Below are positions 27,357-36,509 of a stretch of DNA of 64,000 bases, one piece after another. A model generated the notes under the pieces. The model was not told where the DNA came from. It searched no databases and worked only from the letters and a program-made list of their open reading frames with translations. How positions within the stretch are numbered: position 1 is the first letter of the stretch; every line of letters starts with the position of its first letter. The stretch is from UBA12481 sp942493265 (GTDB lineage Bacteria; Bacteroidota; Bacteroidia; Bacteroidales; UBA12481): NCBI GenBank assembly GCA_942493265.1, contig OW818688.1, forward strand, positions 1,922,001-1,986,000, written 5' to 3'. The translations under genes and the position numbers were made by a program.

Positions 27357-28571
27357 TTAAATCTGTCTTATATCGTAAGCCATCAAAGTTTTCCCATGCC
27401 TGATAAACAAAATTCCATTTCCAATTGACATATGGGCGAGGTTGGGGCCCGTGCCCAGCTTAACTTTAAAGGTACCGGCAATTTCGATATTATTTTCCGT
27501 TGGCTTCAGCAGACTGACAGCTCCATTGCCTTCATAGCTGTAAATCATGCCGTCGGCTGCCAGGAGGTTTGCCGCTCTGATTTCACTAGCAAAGATTTGT
27601 TTTTCACCGGTCTCCCAATCTATACTAAGAATGCCCTTCTTATTACCGTACGTTCCAAAAATTCGGTTACCCAGTCTGACCGCTCCGCCCATCAGACTTA
27701 TTTTCAGACTATCGCACCAAATAAAATCGAAAGAACTGGTTTCATCGCTTACTCTCAGCATCTTACCACCTTCGGTTAAGCCTGTAAAATATACCTGATT
27801 GTGTCCGGGAAGAGGAACATAAGTGGCTTTGCCCTCCTCCTTCCATACAATTTTACCCGTTTGAAAATCAACAACCAGGTAATAGTTCTGGGTATTGGTC
27901 ACTATCAGTTTCTTATCCTTTCCCTGAATCAATACAGGGGATACAAAATTGCCGGTATCGGCAACACACTCTGAAGTCCAGATAATATCTCCGTTAGAAC
28001 TATTCAGGGCCGCTAATCCTGCGTTATCCCCGCAAGGTGTAAGAATCACCTGATCATCTGCCACCAGTGGCGATTCGCAAAACATGATTTTACTTCCAAT
28101 GGCTCCTTTAAATTTTTCAGGAACGCTTACTGTCCAATCTACCGTGCCTGTCGCGGCATTCATACAGGCAAGATCGCCCAGGGAAGTAAAAGCATAAAGT
28201 TTATTCTTATAGTAGGTTGGTGTGCTACCCTGAGCCACCCAACCCTCAGAATCTTTAAGTGCTTTCCCTGTTTTCTTTTGCCATATTAACCTGCCATTCA
28301 GGTCGAATGCAGTAATGATTTCCGAGGAATCCTTTGTCCCGGCAGCATAAATAACCTTGTCCTGGATGATGGCAGATCCGTACCCGTCGCCAATGGTATC
28401 CGAAGACCATAATAATTTTGGGCCTTCGGCAGGCCAGGATTTCAGAAGATTGATCTCGCTGCTGGATCCATCACGCATCGGGCCGCGCCATTGGGGCCAT
28501 TGTGCGTAGGTGAGCTGAGTAATAAACAGAAAGGCTATGATTGCGGAAACTCTTACAAAATGGGTTTTCAT
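27357..28571 (-). CDS. Secreted PQQ-type beta-propeller protein
   Basis: The 404-aa protein has a signal peptide (VSAIIAFLFITQLTYAQ). The rest is a BamB/PQQ-like propeller with repeated blades such as AFDLNGRLIWQKKTGKAL, CMNAATGTVDWTV, ALNSSNGDIIWTSE and VVDFQTGKIVWKEE. No quinoprotein dehydrogenase catalytic residues or heme motif are evident, so a structural or binding role is more likely than enzymatic activity. Its promoter is site A of the six-copy LytTR-like set (28609-28677). Confidence 0.8.
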   Translation of the reverse strand: MKTHFVRVSAIIAFLFITQLTYAQWPQWRGPMRDGSSSEINLLKSWPAEGPKLLWSSDTIGDGYGSAIIQDKVIYAAGTKDSSEIITAFDLNGRLIWQKKTGKALKDSEGWVAQGSTPTYYKNKLYAFTSLGDLACMNAATGTVDWTVSVPEKFKGAIGSKIMFCESPLVADDQVILTPCGDNAGLAALNSSNGDIIWTSECVADTGNFVSPVLIQGKDKKLIVTNTQNYYLVVDFQTGKIVWKEEGKATYVPLPGHNQVYFTGLTEGGKMLRVSDETSSFDFIWCDSLKISLMGGAVRLGNRIFGTYGNKKGILSIDWETGEKQIFASEIRAANLLAADGMIYSYEGNGAVSLLKPTENNIEIAGTFKVKLGTGPNLAHMSIGNGILFIRHGKTLMAYDIRQI

Positions 28572-28608
28572 GCTATCTGAGCTTAGTTACATTTTACCAA
28601 TAATGCCC

Positions 28609-28677
28609 CAAAGGAAAGGGTACCCCGTGTGCTTTCAAAGGAGAAAGGGATAAGCGGTCAGATAAACGGATAAGTGG
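28609..28677 (-). promoter_or_regulatory. LytTR-like promoter, site A (for the 28571 gene)
   Basis: Coding direction: half-sites CCACTTATC (28669-28677) and CCGCTTATC (28649-28657), period 20 bp, then 10 bp to TTG (28636-28638), then 23 bp to TTTG (28609-28612). The ATG begins 38 bases further on. Confidence 0.7.
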
Positions 28678-28836
28678 CTAATCCGCCAACCCGTTTCCTC
28701 CCACAAGCACATCCTGAAGCAGGATCTGGTTTAACAGGTCAGGCTCTTCAAATATCGGACTATGCGCTGTGACCACCCATGGCATAAGTTCCAGAGAATG
28801 GTCGTTATCAGGAAAATCATTAAAGTGTATGTCGTT
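28678..28836 (-). pseudogene. Remnant of an alpha/beta hydrolase C-terminus
   Basis: A 52-codon open frame ending in TAG (28678-28680) reads VVTAHSPIFEEPDLLNQILL. This is the catalytic-histidine region and closing helix of an alpha/beta hydrolase (compare GHSPHxExPxxxNxxxLxFL in proline iminopeptidase-like proteins). A stop precedes the frame and there is no room for the rest of the gene before the stop of the next gene at 28860. I read it as the leftover of a deleted hydrolase gene whose end borders the site-A promoter. Confidence 0.55.
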
Positions 28837-28859
28837 TTAAAATAACTACCGGGCACCCG

Positions 28860-29501
28860 TCAGAATTTAACACCGATAAAAATATTGGGCTCAAAAAGGA
28901 AATATTTTTTTGGCCATTTATTTTCCATCTCTTCAAAACCCTGAGGGCCTTCAGTATCAATGGGCCAGTAATTACAATGAATCTGCGGCTCTAAAAAAAT
29001 CCGGTTCTTAAACAGGGGGATATGATATCCAAGGTGATAAGATGTATATAACTTAAAACCATCGCCTATCTTGTTTTTGTTCTCATCCAGATATACCTTC
29101 CATAAGGGTAACACTTCCACGGAGGTGAATAACCCTTTCCACCAGAAATGCTGATAGGCCAATCCGATGCCGCTTTCCCTGATTTTACCCGGATACCATT
29201 CGCTCTCTTTTTGCAAAAGCGGATCCCAGAACGGGATACCCATTGGTTCAAAGAGCCTCCAGGTGGCCACTTTAAGGGCAATTTTATCTTTCGGAGTAAT
29301 TTTGAACCCAAAATGAAATTCATACATCGAAACGGATGTAGGGCCGAAATTGATAAAGGTGAAATAGGTGGTGCTTACTGAGAATTTGTAAGCAGGAACT
29401 GCGGCTTTTGTCACACCTATTGTTTGTGTTGGATTTTGACTAAAAGCCTGTAACGCGAAAAGCGCAAATACTACTGGTAAAGCAAATCTTATCGTACTCA
29501 T
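28860..29501 (-). CDS. Envelope protein, paralogue of the 39.2-kb protein
   Basis: I start at ATG 29501: this opens a signal peptide (FALPVVFALFALQAFSQ) and gives a promoter-to-ATG distance like the other regulon members; ATG 29519 is possible. The 213-aa product resembles 39198-39821: both share HFWWKG, YHLGYH or YRLGYH, FFKNR or LFKNR, then KNRxFxEP and the end FLFEPxxxxGxKF. Strand-rich, aromatic and ending in a hydrophobic-aromatic residue, it looks like a small outer-membrane barrel. No family name is recognised. It is driven by promoter site B. Confidence 0.7.
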   Translation of the reverse strand: MSTIRFALPVVFALFALQAFSQNPTQTIGVTKAAVPAYKFSVSTTYFTFINFGPTSVSMYEFHFGFKITPKDKIALKVATWRLFEPMGIPFWDPLLQKESEWYPGKIRESGIGLAYQHFWWKGLFTSVEVLPLWKVYLDENKNKIGDGFKLYTSYHLGYHIPLFKNRIFLEPQIHCNYWPIDTEGPQGFEEMENKWPKKYFLFEPNIFIGVKF

Positions 29502-29534
29502 TAATTTTGAAATTAACATTGGTTATTAATGCCG

Positions 29535-29603
29535 CAAAGAAAATGACACCCAATATTTTATCAAAGGATAAAGTGATTAGCGGCCGGATTACAGGATAAG
29601 CGG
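29535..29603 (-). promoter_or_regulatory. LytTR-like promoter, site B (for the 29501 gene)
   Basis: Coding direction: half-sites CCGCTTATC (29595-29603) and CCGCTAATC (29575-29583), 20-bp period, TTG at 29562-29564 and TTTG at 29535-29538, spacings identical to the other five sites. Confidence 0.72.
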
Positions 29604-29605
29604 GT

Positions 29606-31090
29606 TTAAATCCGCCTGGCAATTCCGCTTTCAAATCGAACCAAAAATTCAACGGAATCGGTGACCTTATCGCCATCTAAAATTTTAAACCGCCAATCCT
29701 GATCCGGGATCAGAAACTCCCTTTCACTGAGCGGATAAAGTTGGTATGATTTATTATCCATCACAGAATATAAAAATCCGGATTTTTGAACTAAATCAAA
29801 TGTAAGTTCCTTATTACCTTCCAAAGTCGCTTTATAAGTTCCGGCATATCCCGCTAACACGGACGAGGGAACATCAACCGTTTTTATGGAGGCAGGCTTA
29901 AAATCAGGCCAGCCATATTCTTTGGCCAGACTCCTGTATATCTCCTGAATCAGCATATATCCATTGTTGGAATTCGTCATAATCACAACCCCGGAACCCG
30001 ATTTCAGATAGCTGTATACATCACACATATACCCCTCGTTCCAGCCGCCATAGGCCAACGCAAGACTGTCTCCGCTGTTTTTCAAAACAATCCCCAGGGC
30101 CATGTCTCCCCGATACCTTTTAAGCATTTTCCGGCTGGTTTCAGGCTTTAAAATTTTACCCGGTTCCCCGATGTAAGACTTTTCCAGGTCGATAATCATC
30201 TCCGCATATTCCATGGGCGTTGTCCATAATCCGGCAGCGGCTTTTTCAGGATATTTGTGATATCCACCTGCGACTACCTTTCCATTTTCAAGATGTCCTT
30301 TTGCGATCGAATTCTGTTGAGCTGCGGATAAATTATGTTCAAAGGTGCTGTTCTTAAGTTTCAAGGGATCAAAAAGGTAATTTTCCATCATCCGGGGAAA
30401 CGTTGTTCCTGTTGCCTCCTCCATGAGAAGCTGCAGGATGGTATATCCGCCGCCTGAGTATCTCCATTTTGTGTTTGGATTAAAAATCACTTTCACTGCT
30501 TCCGTATTTGACGGGGGAGTCCCGTTCAGGACACCTAAAACATCAGGAATTGAATCCGATGCAGGATAACCCGGGAATGACGGAACGTTGACGCCACCCA
30601 TGTGTAGCATCAATAATTCGGGCGTAACAGCCGTTTTTCCGGTGAATTCATTATCAGGGATATGCCACTTTTTCAATTGTAAATTGATATCCTGTTTGAG
30701 ATCGATTTTATTCTCTTCCTCAAGCTTCAGGGCGATCATTGCCGTGATCGGTTTGCTCATCGAGGCTGCCTGGAACAGTGTGTTCAATCCAATACTGTCA
30801 GTTGTGCCAGCTTCTTTAACGCCATACGATTTGGCCCATTCCACCTTGTGATCCTTTATTACGGCTATACTTACGCCGGGTACATTAAAGTATTTCATCC
30901 GGTCAGAAAGAGTAGAAGTTTTGCCAGGCTCTCCCACGATAATGGTGGCAGGCAACAATCCACCTTCAACCCTTTGAATTTTCTGCCTCATACTTTGAGT
31001 AGCATTGGCCGGGTAAACGATATCGGTTTTACGGATGCAACCGAAAGCGGCGAGTATTATCGTGCCGGTTAGTAAATAAATGATTTTCAT
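29606..31090 (-). CDS. Serine hydrolase of the beta-lactamase class C family, lipoprotein
   Basis: The 494-aa product has a lipoprotein-type signal ending LAAFGC (Cys about 18). A serine beta-lactamase-like domain follows, with the S-x-x-K catalytic motif in FQAASMSKPITAM, the Y-S-G variant of the Y-x-N motif in WRYSGGGYTILQLL, and a C-terminal sandwich region (LAGYAGTYKATLEGN). Such proteins include D-amino peptidases and esterases; resistance to beta-lactams should not be assumed. The site-B promoter sits only 2 bp beyond its stop, so the next gene downstream has its own control. Confidence 0.8.
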   Translation of the reverse strand: MKIIYLLTGTIILAAFGCIRKTDIVYPANATQSMRQKIQRVEGGLLPATIIVGEPGKTSTLSDRMKYFNVPGVSIAVIKDHKVEWAKSYGVKEAGTTDSIGLNTLFQAASMSKPITAMIALKLEEENKIDLKQDINLQLKKWHIPDNEFTGKTAVTPELLMLHMGGVNVPSFPGYPASDSIPDVLGVLNGTPPSNTEAVKVIFNPNTKWRYSGGGYTILQLLMEEATGTTFPRMMENYLFDPLKLKNSTFEHNLSAAQQNSIAKGHLENGKVVAGGYHKYPEKAAAGLWTTPMEYAEMIIDLEKSYIGEPGKILKPETSRKMLKRYRGDMALGIVLKNSGDSLALAYGGWNEGYMCDVYSYLKSGSGVVIMTNSNNGYMLIQEIYRSLAKEYGWPDFKPASIKTVDVPSSVLAGYAGTYKATLEGNKELTFDLVQKSGFLYSVMDNKSYQLYPLSEREFLIPDQDWRFKILDGDKVTDSVEFLVRFESGIARRI

Positions 31091-31188
31091 ATTTAAATTT
31101 CGTTTATTGGTTTGAGTGTTTCATCCTCAGGACGGAGGGAATTATCAAACGCTACAAAAGATAACCAGATAAGTGAGTTGGGTCGAAG

Positions 31189-32673
31189 TTAATGCTCAAT
31201 TGTCGATTGAACAAAATGGATCCAATCCTCTTCCGGTATGGTGTCGTCAATAAAGTAGTCCGGTTGGATTCCGACCCCATCAATCGAAAAGGCCGGTAAC
31301 CATAAACTTGCAGTCATGCTATATACGAGTTGAAACTGGCCATTTGGAAAATCCACTTTGCGAATATTTGAAATGTCTAAAATGCCGGCGGTCGGTCGGC
31401 CAAAGACTTTTACCTTACTGCTTTGCTTCGCTTTTAATAAAAAGGATTCGTCAGTACTGCCGTTGTTTTGGTTGCAGATAATGGCCACCTTAACGGGGAA
31501 AGCTGACGGAATATAGGAACTGTCAATGGAAACTCTGGAGTCATCCAAAGTCATAAAACTTCCAATATTTTGCCTCATTTTTAAAGCAACCCTCTTGCAA
31601 TAGTTTGACATGGCAGTATCAGTGATCATATTGGCCCAGTCATCGTAACCCTGAGCATTTAGTTCAGTTGAATAATACTTCAGATCCATGCTTCTGATGG
31701 GTTGAGTATATAAATAGGGCATCAGTTTAAAGGTGGACAGGTCACTGCCGCCGGTTCCATTTCGTATATCTATTATCAGATTGGGCGTTGAGTTGATTAA
31801 ACTATCATTGGCTTGCAGAAGGTTATCGATCTCAGGTTTCATTAAATAGTCAAAGGAGGGTATCCGAAGATATAATGTTCTGTCACTTAATCTCTTGATG
31901 AATGGCGTAGTGGCTGTACGCAGATTTAAGAAAAGTTCCTCTTTTTGGGTCAGGCTGGTCTCCGGATAAGCCTTGGTCCAGATGGTATTCATGATTAAGA
32001 GCAAGTGCCCTGATTGACCAACAAGTCTGGCCGTCTCGTTTCTTTTCGAATGATCGCGCATGGAATAAACCATAGAAAATGAAGAATCGCTGTTCAGTGT
32101 AAATTCCGCCTTTTTTTGTTTTGGGATCCAATAAATACTGTCGGCCTTTATTATAAATGCAACAAATTGATTTTTCTTTTCGGGTGATCGTGTTATTCCG
32201 ATCGAATAGGCGTTGCTGGTCCAGATACCTTCTATCGCATTTAACTTTCCGGAATTCTTCTTGAAATGCTCCCTGAATTGAGCCTCCGAAAAATCAACAA
32301 TTTCTTCATTCCTATATAGGGTCCTGATGGAATCTTTTGATTGTTCTGACAGAGGTCCGGATTGCGTATTCTGCCATAATTCAGGTTTTAAATAGGCTCC
32401 GATATGACCTTTACGGAAAAAGAAGAGCCAATTGTTCAGGAGGGTTAAACAATCATTAGTCGAGGTTGCATGGAGTGCCTTTTCCCGGTAAAAGTTAGTA
32501 TGCGTCGTGTAATCATCCATACCCTTTTTATCGATAACATACTGAAATCCGGCATCATTCGTCTTGAATGTATTGACCATCCAGTCGAAGGATTCGACAC
32601 AATTGCATTGTTGTGCAAAGATGGAGGCAGTTGATAAGAAAACCAAAAGAGAGAAAAGCAAAGCCTTTTTCAT
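31189..32673 (-). CDS. S41-family peptidase, secreted
   Basis: The 494-aa protein has a signal peptide (LLFSLLVFLSTASIFAQ). The C-terminal half matches tail-specific (S41) proteases: LYLRIPSFDYL, the strand LIIDIRNGTGGSD, and NQNNGSTDESFLLKAKQSSKV, where the Ser in the GSTDE turn occupies the nucleophile position, followed by VFGRPTAG. The N-terminal half is a family-specific extension with no PDZ domain visible. It would act in the periplasm or at the surface. Separated by about 100 bp from genes on either side, it may be its own unit. Confidence 0.78.
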   Translation of the reverse strand: MKKALLFSLLVFLSTASIFAQQCNCVESFDWMVNTFKTNDAGFQYVIDKKGMDDYTTHTNFYREKALHATSTNDCLTLLNNWLFFFRKGHIGAYLKPELWQNTQSGPLSEQSKDSIRTLYRNEEIVDFSEAQFREHFKKNSGKLNAIEGIWTSNAYSIGITRSPEKKNQFVAFIIKADSIYWIPKQKKAEFTLNSDSSFSMVYSMRDHSKRNETARLVGQSGHLLLIMNTIWTKAYPETSLTQKEELFLNLRTATTPFIKRLSDRTLYLRIPSFDYLMKPEIDNLLQANDSLINSTPNLIIDIRNGTGGSDLSTFKLMPYLYTQPIRSMDLKYYSTELNAQGYDDWANMITDTAMSNYCKRVALKMRQNIGSFMTLDDSRVSIDSSYIPSAFPVKVAIICNQNNGSTDESFLLKAKQSSKVKVFGRPTAGILDISNIRKVDFPNGQFQLVYSMTASLWLPAFSIDGVGIQPDYFIDDTIPEEDWIHFVQSTIEH

Positions 32674-32792
32674 GGATAAATCTTTTTAATTGTAATTTTA
32701 TCTGTCAGAAATATTAATATTTCCCAACAGAAGACGATTCCAATGATTTTTTGTTACATGCAAACAATTGCCTTCATTTTTTCCTGATCCTC

Positions 32793-33263
32793 TTATTTTT
32801 CAATTGGCATATAGGTCACCTTGCTGCATTGAGAAAAGCATTTGTCAGCAGATAATTCAAAACGATAATCCAAAATAAATCCCGCCAATAATTCTCCGAA
32901 TCTTTGCTCTTGTGCTTCTGTCAACTGGTCCGGATAAAAACTATAAAGGAAATAGCCAATTTTGCCGCTTTTGTTAAAGTAAATACGGTTGAAACCTTTT
33001 GCCGGTTTTTCCCAATCAAAATTGTTCTTTTTTAAGTATCTACCCAGGTCCTGAAGAAGTTTTTGATAGGATTTGATATATTCTCCCTGAATATTTTTAA
33101 ACACCCCAAGTGTCGTGTCGGAACTAAGTCCACTTGCATACAGGCTATCCAAACGGGCACTGGTCAAACCTTTTTCTTTAGCATCATTAAAAGTCATAGC
33201 CTTTTGTCCGCAAGCAAAAAAAACTGATGCCATAAGGAGCAAAAGTGATAAAAGTATTCTCAT
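32793..33263 (-). CDS. Hypothetical lipoprotein-like secreted protein
   Basis: A 156-aa product beginning LLSLLLLMASVFFACGQK, which reads as a lipoprotein signal with the lipobox FFAC. The mature part is helical at first (LDSLYASGLSSDTTLGVF) and ends in a short Cys-containing tail (DKCFSQCSKVTYMPIEK). No family recognised. Stand-alone gene with about 120 bp on one side and 70 on the other. Confidence 0.55.
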   Translation of the reverse strand: MRILLSLLLLMASVFFACGQKAMTFNDAKEKGLTSARLDSLYASGLSSDTTLGVFKNIQGEYIKSYQKLLQDLGRYLKKNNFDWEKPAKGFNRIYFNKSGKIGYFLYSFYPDQLTEAQEQRFGELLAGFILDYRFELSADKCFSQCSKVTYMPIEK

Positions 33264-33333
33264 GGTAAATTATTGTATTTCATGTTATATGCATATTTGG
33301 ATTTAACCTTGACATCATAAGAGATGAACCACA

Positions 33334-34152
33334 TTATTTCACTCCATCAATGATCGTATCCCATACCTCAGAATAATAGATCCCGAAATACCCCAGAGCC
33401 CCGTTATCGAAATTGCCGACCGGATTATAGGGTGTGGCAGAAACAAAACCGGGCATGGCCATATCATTGATCTGGCTGAAATAGGAATAGCTTGTGGAAT
33501 CAATGCACTGGAATTCCATTCTGACTGTATCGCCAATCAGAAAATCATATTGATCGAGTGGCATGTGGACTTCGGTGCCGTCGAAGGGTTTGTCGTCATT
33601 AACGGGAAGACTTCCGGGTAAAACTTTTCCGTTTTTGGAAACCTTGAACCGGTAATAATTCGCAATCCCGGCAGGATCCCTCCATTTGGGATTGATCAGA
33701 AATACCGATGGCGCGTTTGCCACGGGGCCTTCGAAGCCCTTGATTACCAGCAGGCTGTCAAGAGTCACCCTGACAGGCACTTCTGCTTTTGCCAGGAAAA
33801 CATCGCCGGAGGGAAGAGTCACCCTGACACTCAGAACATCACCGGGATCTACCGTAAGGCCATTCGCAAAATGGAAACCGGGATTAATCTCCGTTAGGGT
33901 TTTATTCATTCCCGGGTTGCTGATCAATTCTACCTTTGCGCCAACGATTTTTGCAATGGAATCCTGCTGGTAAAAATCAAGGGTATTGGTCACTAAAACC
34001 CTGCACTCCCCAAGGCTGGCGTTCAGGGTGGCATCGATCACCACCCGGGTGGGTGAATTTTTCAGCTCCAGATGGATAACCTCTTCGCAGGAGGCTAGAG
34101 ATATGACCAATGCGAAAATCAGGTAAATTGGGTTTGTCAATTGTCTTTTCAT
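33334..34152 (-). CDS. DUF4249-type lipoprotein, partner of the TonB receptor
   Basis: The 272-aa protein has a lipobox (LVISLASC, Cys about 22) and the DUF4249 opening: EEVIHLELKNSPTRVVIDATL followed by the LVTNTLDFYQ segment. These lipoproteins are encoded next to TonB-dependent receptors, as here (6-bp gap after the receptor gene), and probably bind the substrate on the outside of the outer membrane. It is the last gene of the run 39821-33334. Substrate unknown. Confidence 0.8.
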   Translation of the reverse strand: MKRQLTNPIYLIFALVISLASCEEVIHLELKNSPTRVVIDATLNASLGECRVLVTNTLDFYQQDSIAKIVGAKVELISNPGMNKTLTEINPGFHFANGLTVDPGDVLSVRVTLPSGDVFLAKAEVPVRVTLDSLLVIKGFEGPVANAPSVFLINPKWRDPAGIANYYRFKVSKNGKVLPGSLPVNDDKPFDGTEVHMPLDQYDFLIGDTVRMEFQCIDSTSYSYFSQINDMAMPGFVSATPYNPVGNFDNGALGYFGIYYSEVWDTIIDGVK

Positions 34153-34158
34153 GATGAG

Positions 34159-36489
34159 TCAGAATTTAAAGTTCCAGGTAACTGAGGGTACGATGCCAAA
34201 AAGTGATAGTCTCACCGCCTCGGTGGTTCCGGGCACTTCCGCGCTTTCGCGGAACGAAATACTGTAAGCGTTTTTATGGTTGTAAACATTAAAAATTGAA
34301 AAATTGAGGTCGGATGACCATCTTTTTCTTGTTCTCAATTGGTAGGTTATTCCCAGGTCGAGCCTGTGGTAATCGGGCATTCTCGAACCATTCCGGTCGG
34401 TATAGAGATTGATAAGCATTCCATCAATCATATATTTGCCGCTGGGAAAGGTTACCGCATCACCGGTATAATAGATCCAGTTTCCCGACAGGTTGAGCCT
34501 TTCGGTGATCTGCCATGAAGCCACTATCGAAATATTATGGGTCCGGTCCTGGCGTGCAGAAAACCATTGACCAAAATTTACCCGGTCGAATTGCTTCTCG
34601 GATTTTGCCAGGGTATAACTGATCCAGCCGGTAAGTTTTCCACTGGTTTTGCCTGCCGAGAATTCCAGACCGTAAGCGCGGCCCCTGCCAAACTCGAGCT
34701 CAGCCTCAATGTTCGGATTTAGTAAGGTACTGGCGCCGTCTTTATAATCGACCAGGTTGTGCAGATTCTTATAGTACGCTTCCACACTCAGATCCCAGTT
34801 TTTCTTCGGAAGGTTTTTGAAATACCCGACAGATACCTGATCGGCGATTGTCGGTTTGATTGCGGGGGTGCTCGGGGTCCACAAATCGGTTGGCAGGCTG
34901 GATAATGAATTCGAGAGTATATGAAGGTACTGGGACATGCGATTATAATTCGCCTTGACCGAGCTTGTACTGTTGATCAGGTAGTTCGCTGTGATCCGGG
35001 GTTCAAATCCGACATAAGTGTTGTAAAATTTTCCGGATGAGTAGGCAACCGTGTCCAGGATTTCCTTATTGCCATTGTAACTTCGCACGGTTGCCGGACC
35101 GATATTGTTAAACAGGCTGACCCGGAAACCATAATTCATGCTGAAGGAATTGGTGATTTTCTGTTCATTGGATACATAAACACCTGATTCGAGGGCCTGC
35201 TGGGGCTCTATCTGAAATTTAAACAGGGTGGAAGAATTATCATCAGGAACAAAGTTCCCGGGTTTGAACTGATGGTAGGTTGAATTCCATCCAAAGCGGA
35301 CCTGGTTGTTGCTGTTCGGGTACCAGGTAAAGTCCTGCTTCAGGCTGTAATCCAGGATCCCTGAGGTTAGTTTGAATGAGAAGTTCCCTACACCCGCCTT
35401 GAATCCATAATTGTAATCGCTGTAAATGGCTGAAGTATTTAAAAACAATTCCTGGTTGAAGGTATGGTTCCAGCGCAGGGTGAGGGTATTGTTGCCGGAT
35501 TCGAAACCAGCCAGTTTCAGATCGAGAATGTCCTTGCCCATATAGCCTGATAAAAAGAGCCGGTCCTTTTCACCCAGGATATAGTTTGCCTTGAGGTTTA
35601 AGTCGTAAAAATAGAGGGTCACGCTGTCAGCCACGTTGCTTAATGCTTTCATGGCCATATCGGCATAAGTGCGCCTACCGCTGACCATGATGGAAGATTT
35701 GTCTTTTACCAGGGGCCCTTCCACGGTAAGCCTCGATGAGATCAGTCCGATTCCCCCGGTGGCCCCCCATTCCTTTGAGTTTCCGTCTCTCATGCGGATA
35801 TCAAGCACTGAAGAAACTCGGCCTCCATAAGGACCAGGTATTCCACCCTTGTAAAGTTTCACATCCTTGATCGCATCGGAATTAAAAACTGAAAAGAAAC
35901 CAAGCAGGTGGGATGCATTGTAAACAGGTGCCTCATCCAATAGAATGTGATTCTGATCGGCCTCACCTCCCCTGACAAAATACCGGGTGCTGCCCTCACT
36001 GCCAGGACTGACACCGGGTAAAAGCTGGATTCCTTTAAGAATGTCCTTTTCTCCAAATAGGACCGGAATGGATTTCAGTTGCTTGATATCCAATTTTATT
36101 GCACCAATTTCAAGATTGGTGACTGTATTCTTCATGCTTTTACCGGTAATCGCCACCGTTTCCAGCAGGGTTGACCTCGGATTGAGTTCAATATTCCGGT
36201 TTCTATTTGCGGTCAGGTCGAGTTTTACGGAAAAAGTCTCATAACCCAGATAGGAGCATTGAACGGTGTATTTTCCGGCTGGAACTTTCAGGGAATAAAA
36301 GCCATATTGATTGGTGCTGGCCCCGATATTGAGTTCAACGATCAGCAGGTTGGCATACAGAAGGACTTCACCATTAGCTGCATCCTTTATGTATCCGCTC
36401 AAGGAATATTTGGCGGTTTCCTCAGCGGTTAATTTACCGGGGATTAGCGAGGCAAACCCGATAATGAAGCATAGTAATTTTAATTTCAT
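34159..36489 (-). CDS. TonB-dependent receptor with CarboxypepD-type N-domain
   Basis: I start at ATG 36489, which gives a signal peptide (LKLLCFIIGFASLIPG); the longer frame runs into the upstream gene. The 776-aa protein has a carboxypeptidase-regulatory-like domain (YSLSGYIKDAANGEVLLYANL ...), a plug domain (LLPGVSPGSEGSTRYFVRGG, HILLDEAPVYN, YKGGIPGPYGGR) and a 22-strand type barrel ending VPSVTWNFKF. It should import a compound across the outer membrane using TonB energy. It differs from SusC in size and lacks a SusD partner; the DUF4249 lipoprotein gene follows instead. Confidence 0.85.
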   Translation of the reverse strand: MKLKLLCFIIGFASLIPGKLTAEETAKYSLSGYIKDAANGEVLLYANLLIVELNIGASTNQYGFYSLKVPAGKYTVQCSYLGYETFSVKLDLTANRNRNIELNPRSTLLETVAITGKSMKNTVTNLEIGAIKLDIKQLKSIPVLFGEKDILKGIQLLPGVSPGSEGSTRYFVRGGEADQNHILLDEAPVYNASHLLGFFSVFNSDAIKDVKLYKGGIPGPYGGRVSSVLDIRMRDGNSKEWGATGGIGLISSRLTVEGPLVKDKSSIMVSGRRTYADMAMKALSNVADSVTLYFYDLNLKANYILGEKDRLFLSGYMGKDILDLKLAGFESGNNTLTLRWNHTFNQELFLNTSAIYSDYNYGFKAGVGNFSFKLTSGILDYSLKQDFTWYPNSNNQVRFGWNSTYHQFKPGNFVPDDNSSTLFKFQIEPQQALESGVYVSNEQKITNSFSMNYGFRVSLFNNIGPATVRSYNGNKEILDTVAYSSGKFYNTYVGFEPRITANYLINSTSSVKANYNRMSQYLHILSNSLSSLPTDLWTPSTPAIKPTIADQVSVGYFKNLPKKNWDLSVEAYYKNLHNLVDYKDGASTLLNPNIEAELEFGRGRAYGLEFSAGKTSGKLTGWISYTLAKSEKQFDRVNFGQWFSARQDRTHNISIVASWQITERLNLSGNWIYYTGDAVTFPSGKYMIDGMLINLYTDRNGSRMPDYHRLDLGITYQLRTRKRWSSDLNFSIFNVYNHKNAYSISFRESAEVPGTTEAVRLSLFGIVPSVTWNFKF

Positions 36490-36509
36490 AATAGGTGTTC
36501 TATAAGCGG

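Noticed and set aside
29606..31090. Antibiotic-resistance beta-lactamase
   Set aside because: The serine hydrolase has SxxK and a YSG variant, but the overall layout fits D-peptidase/esterase-like class C relatives; resistance cannot be claimed.
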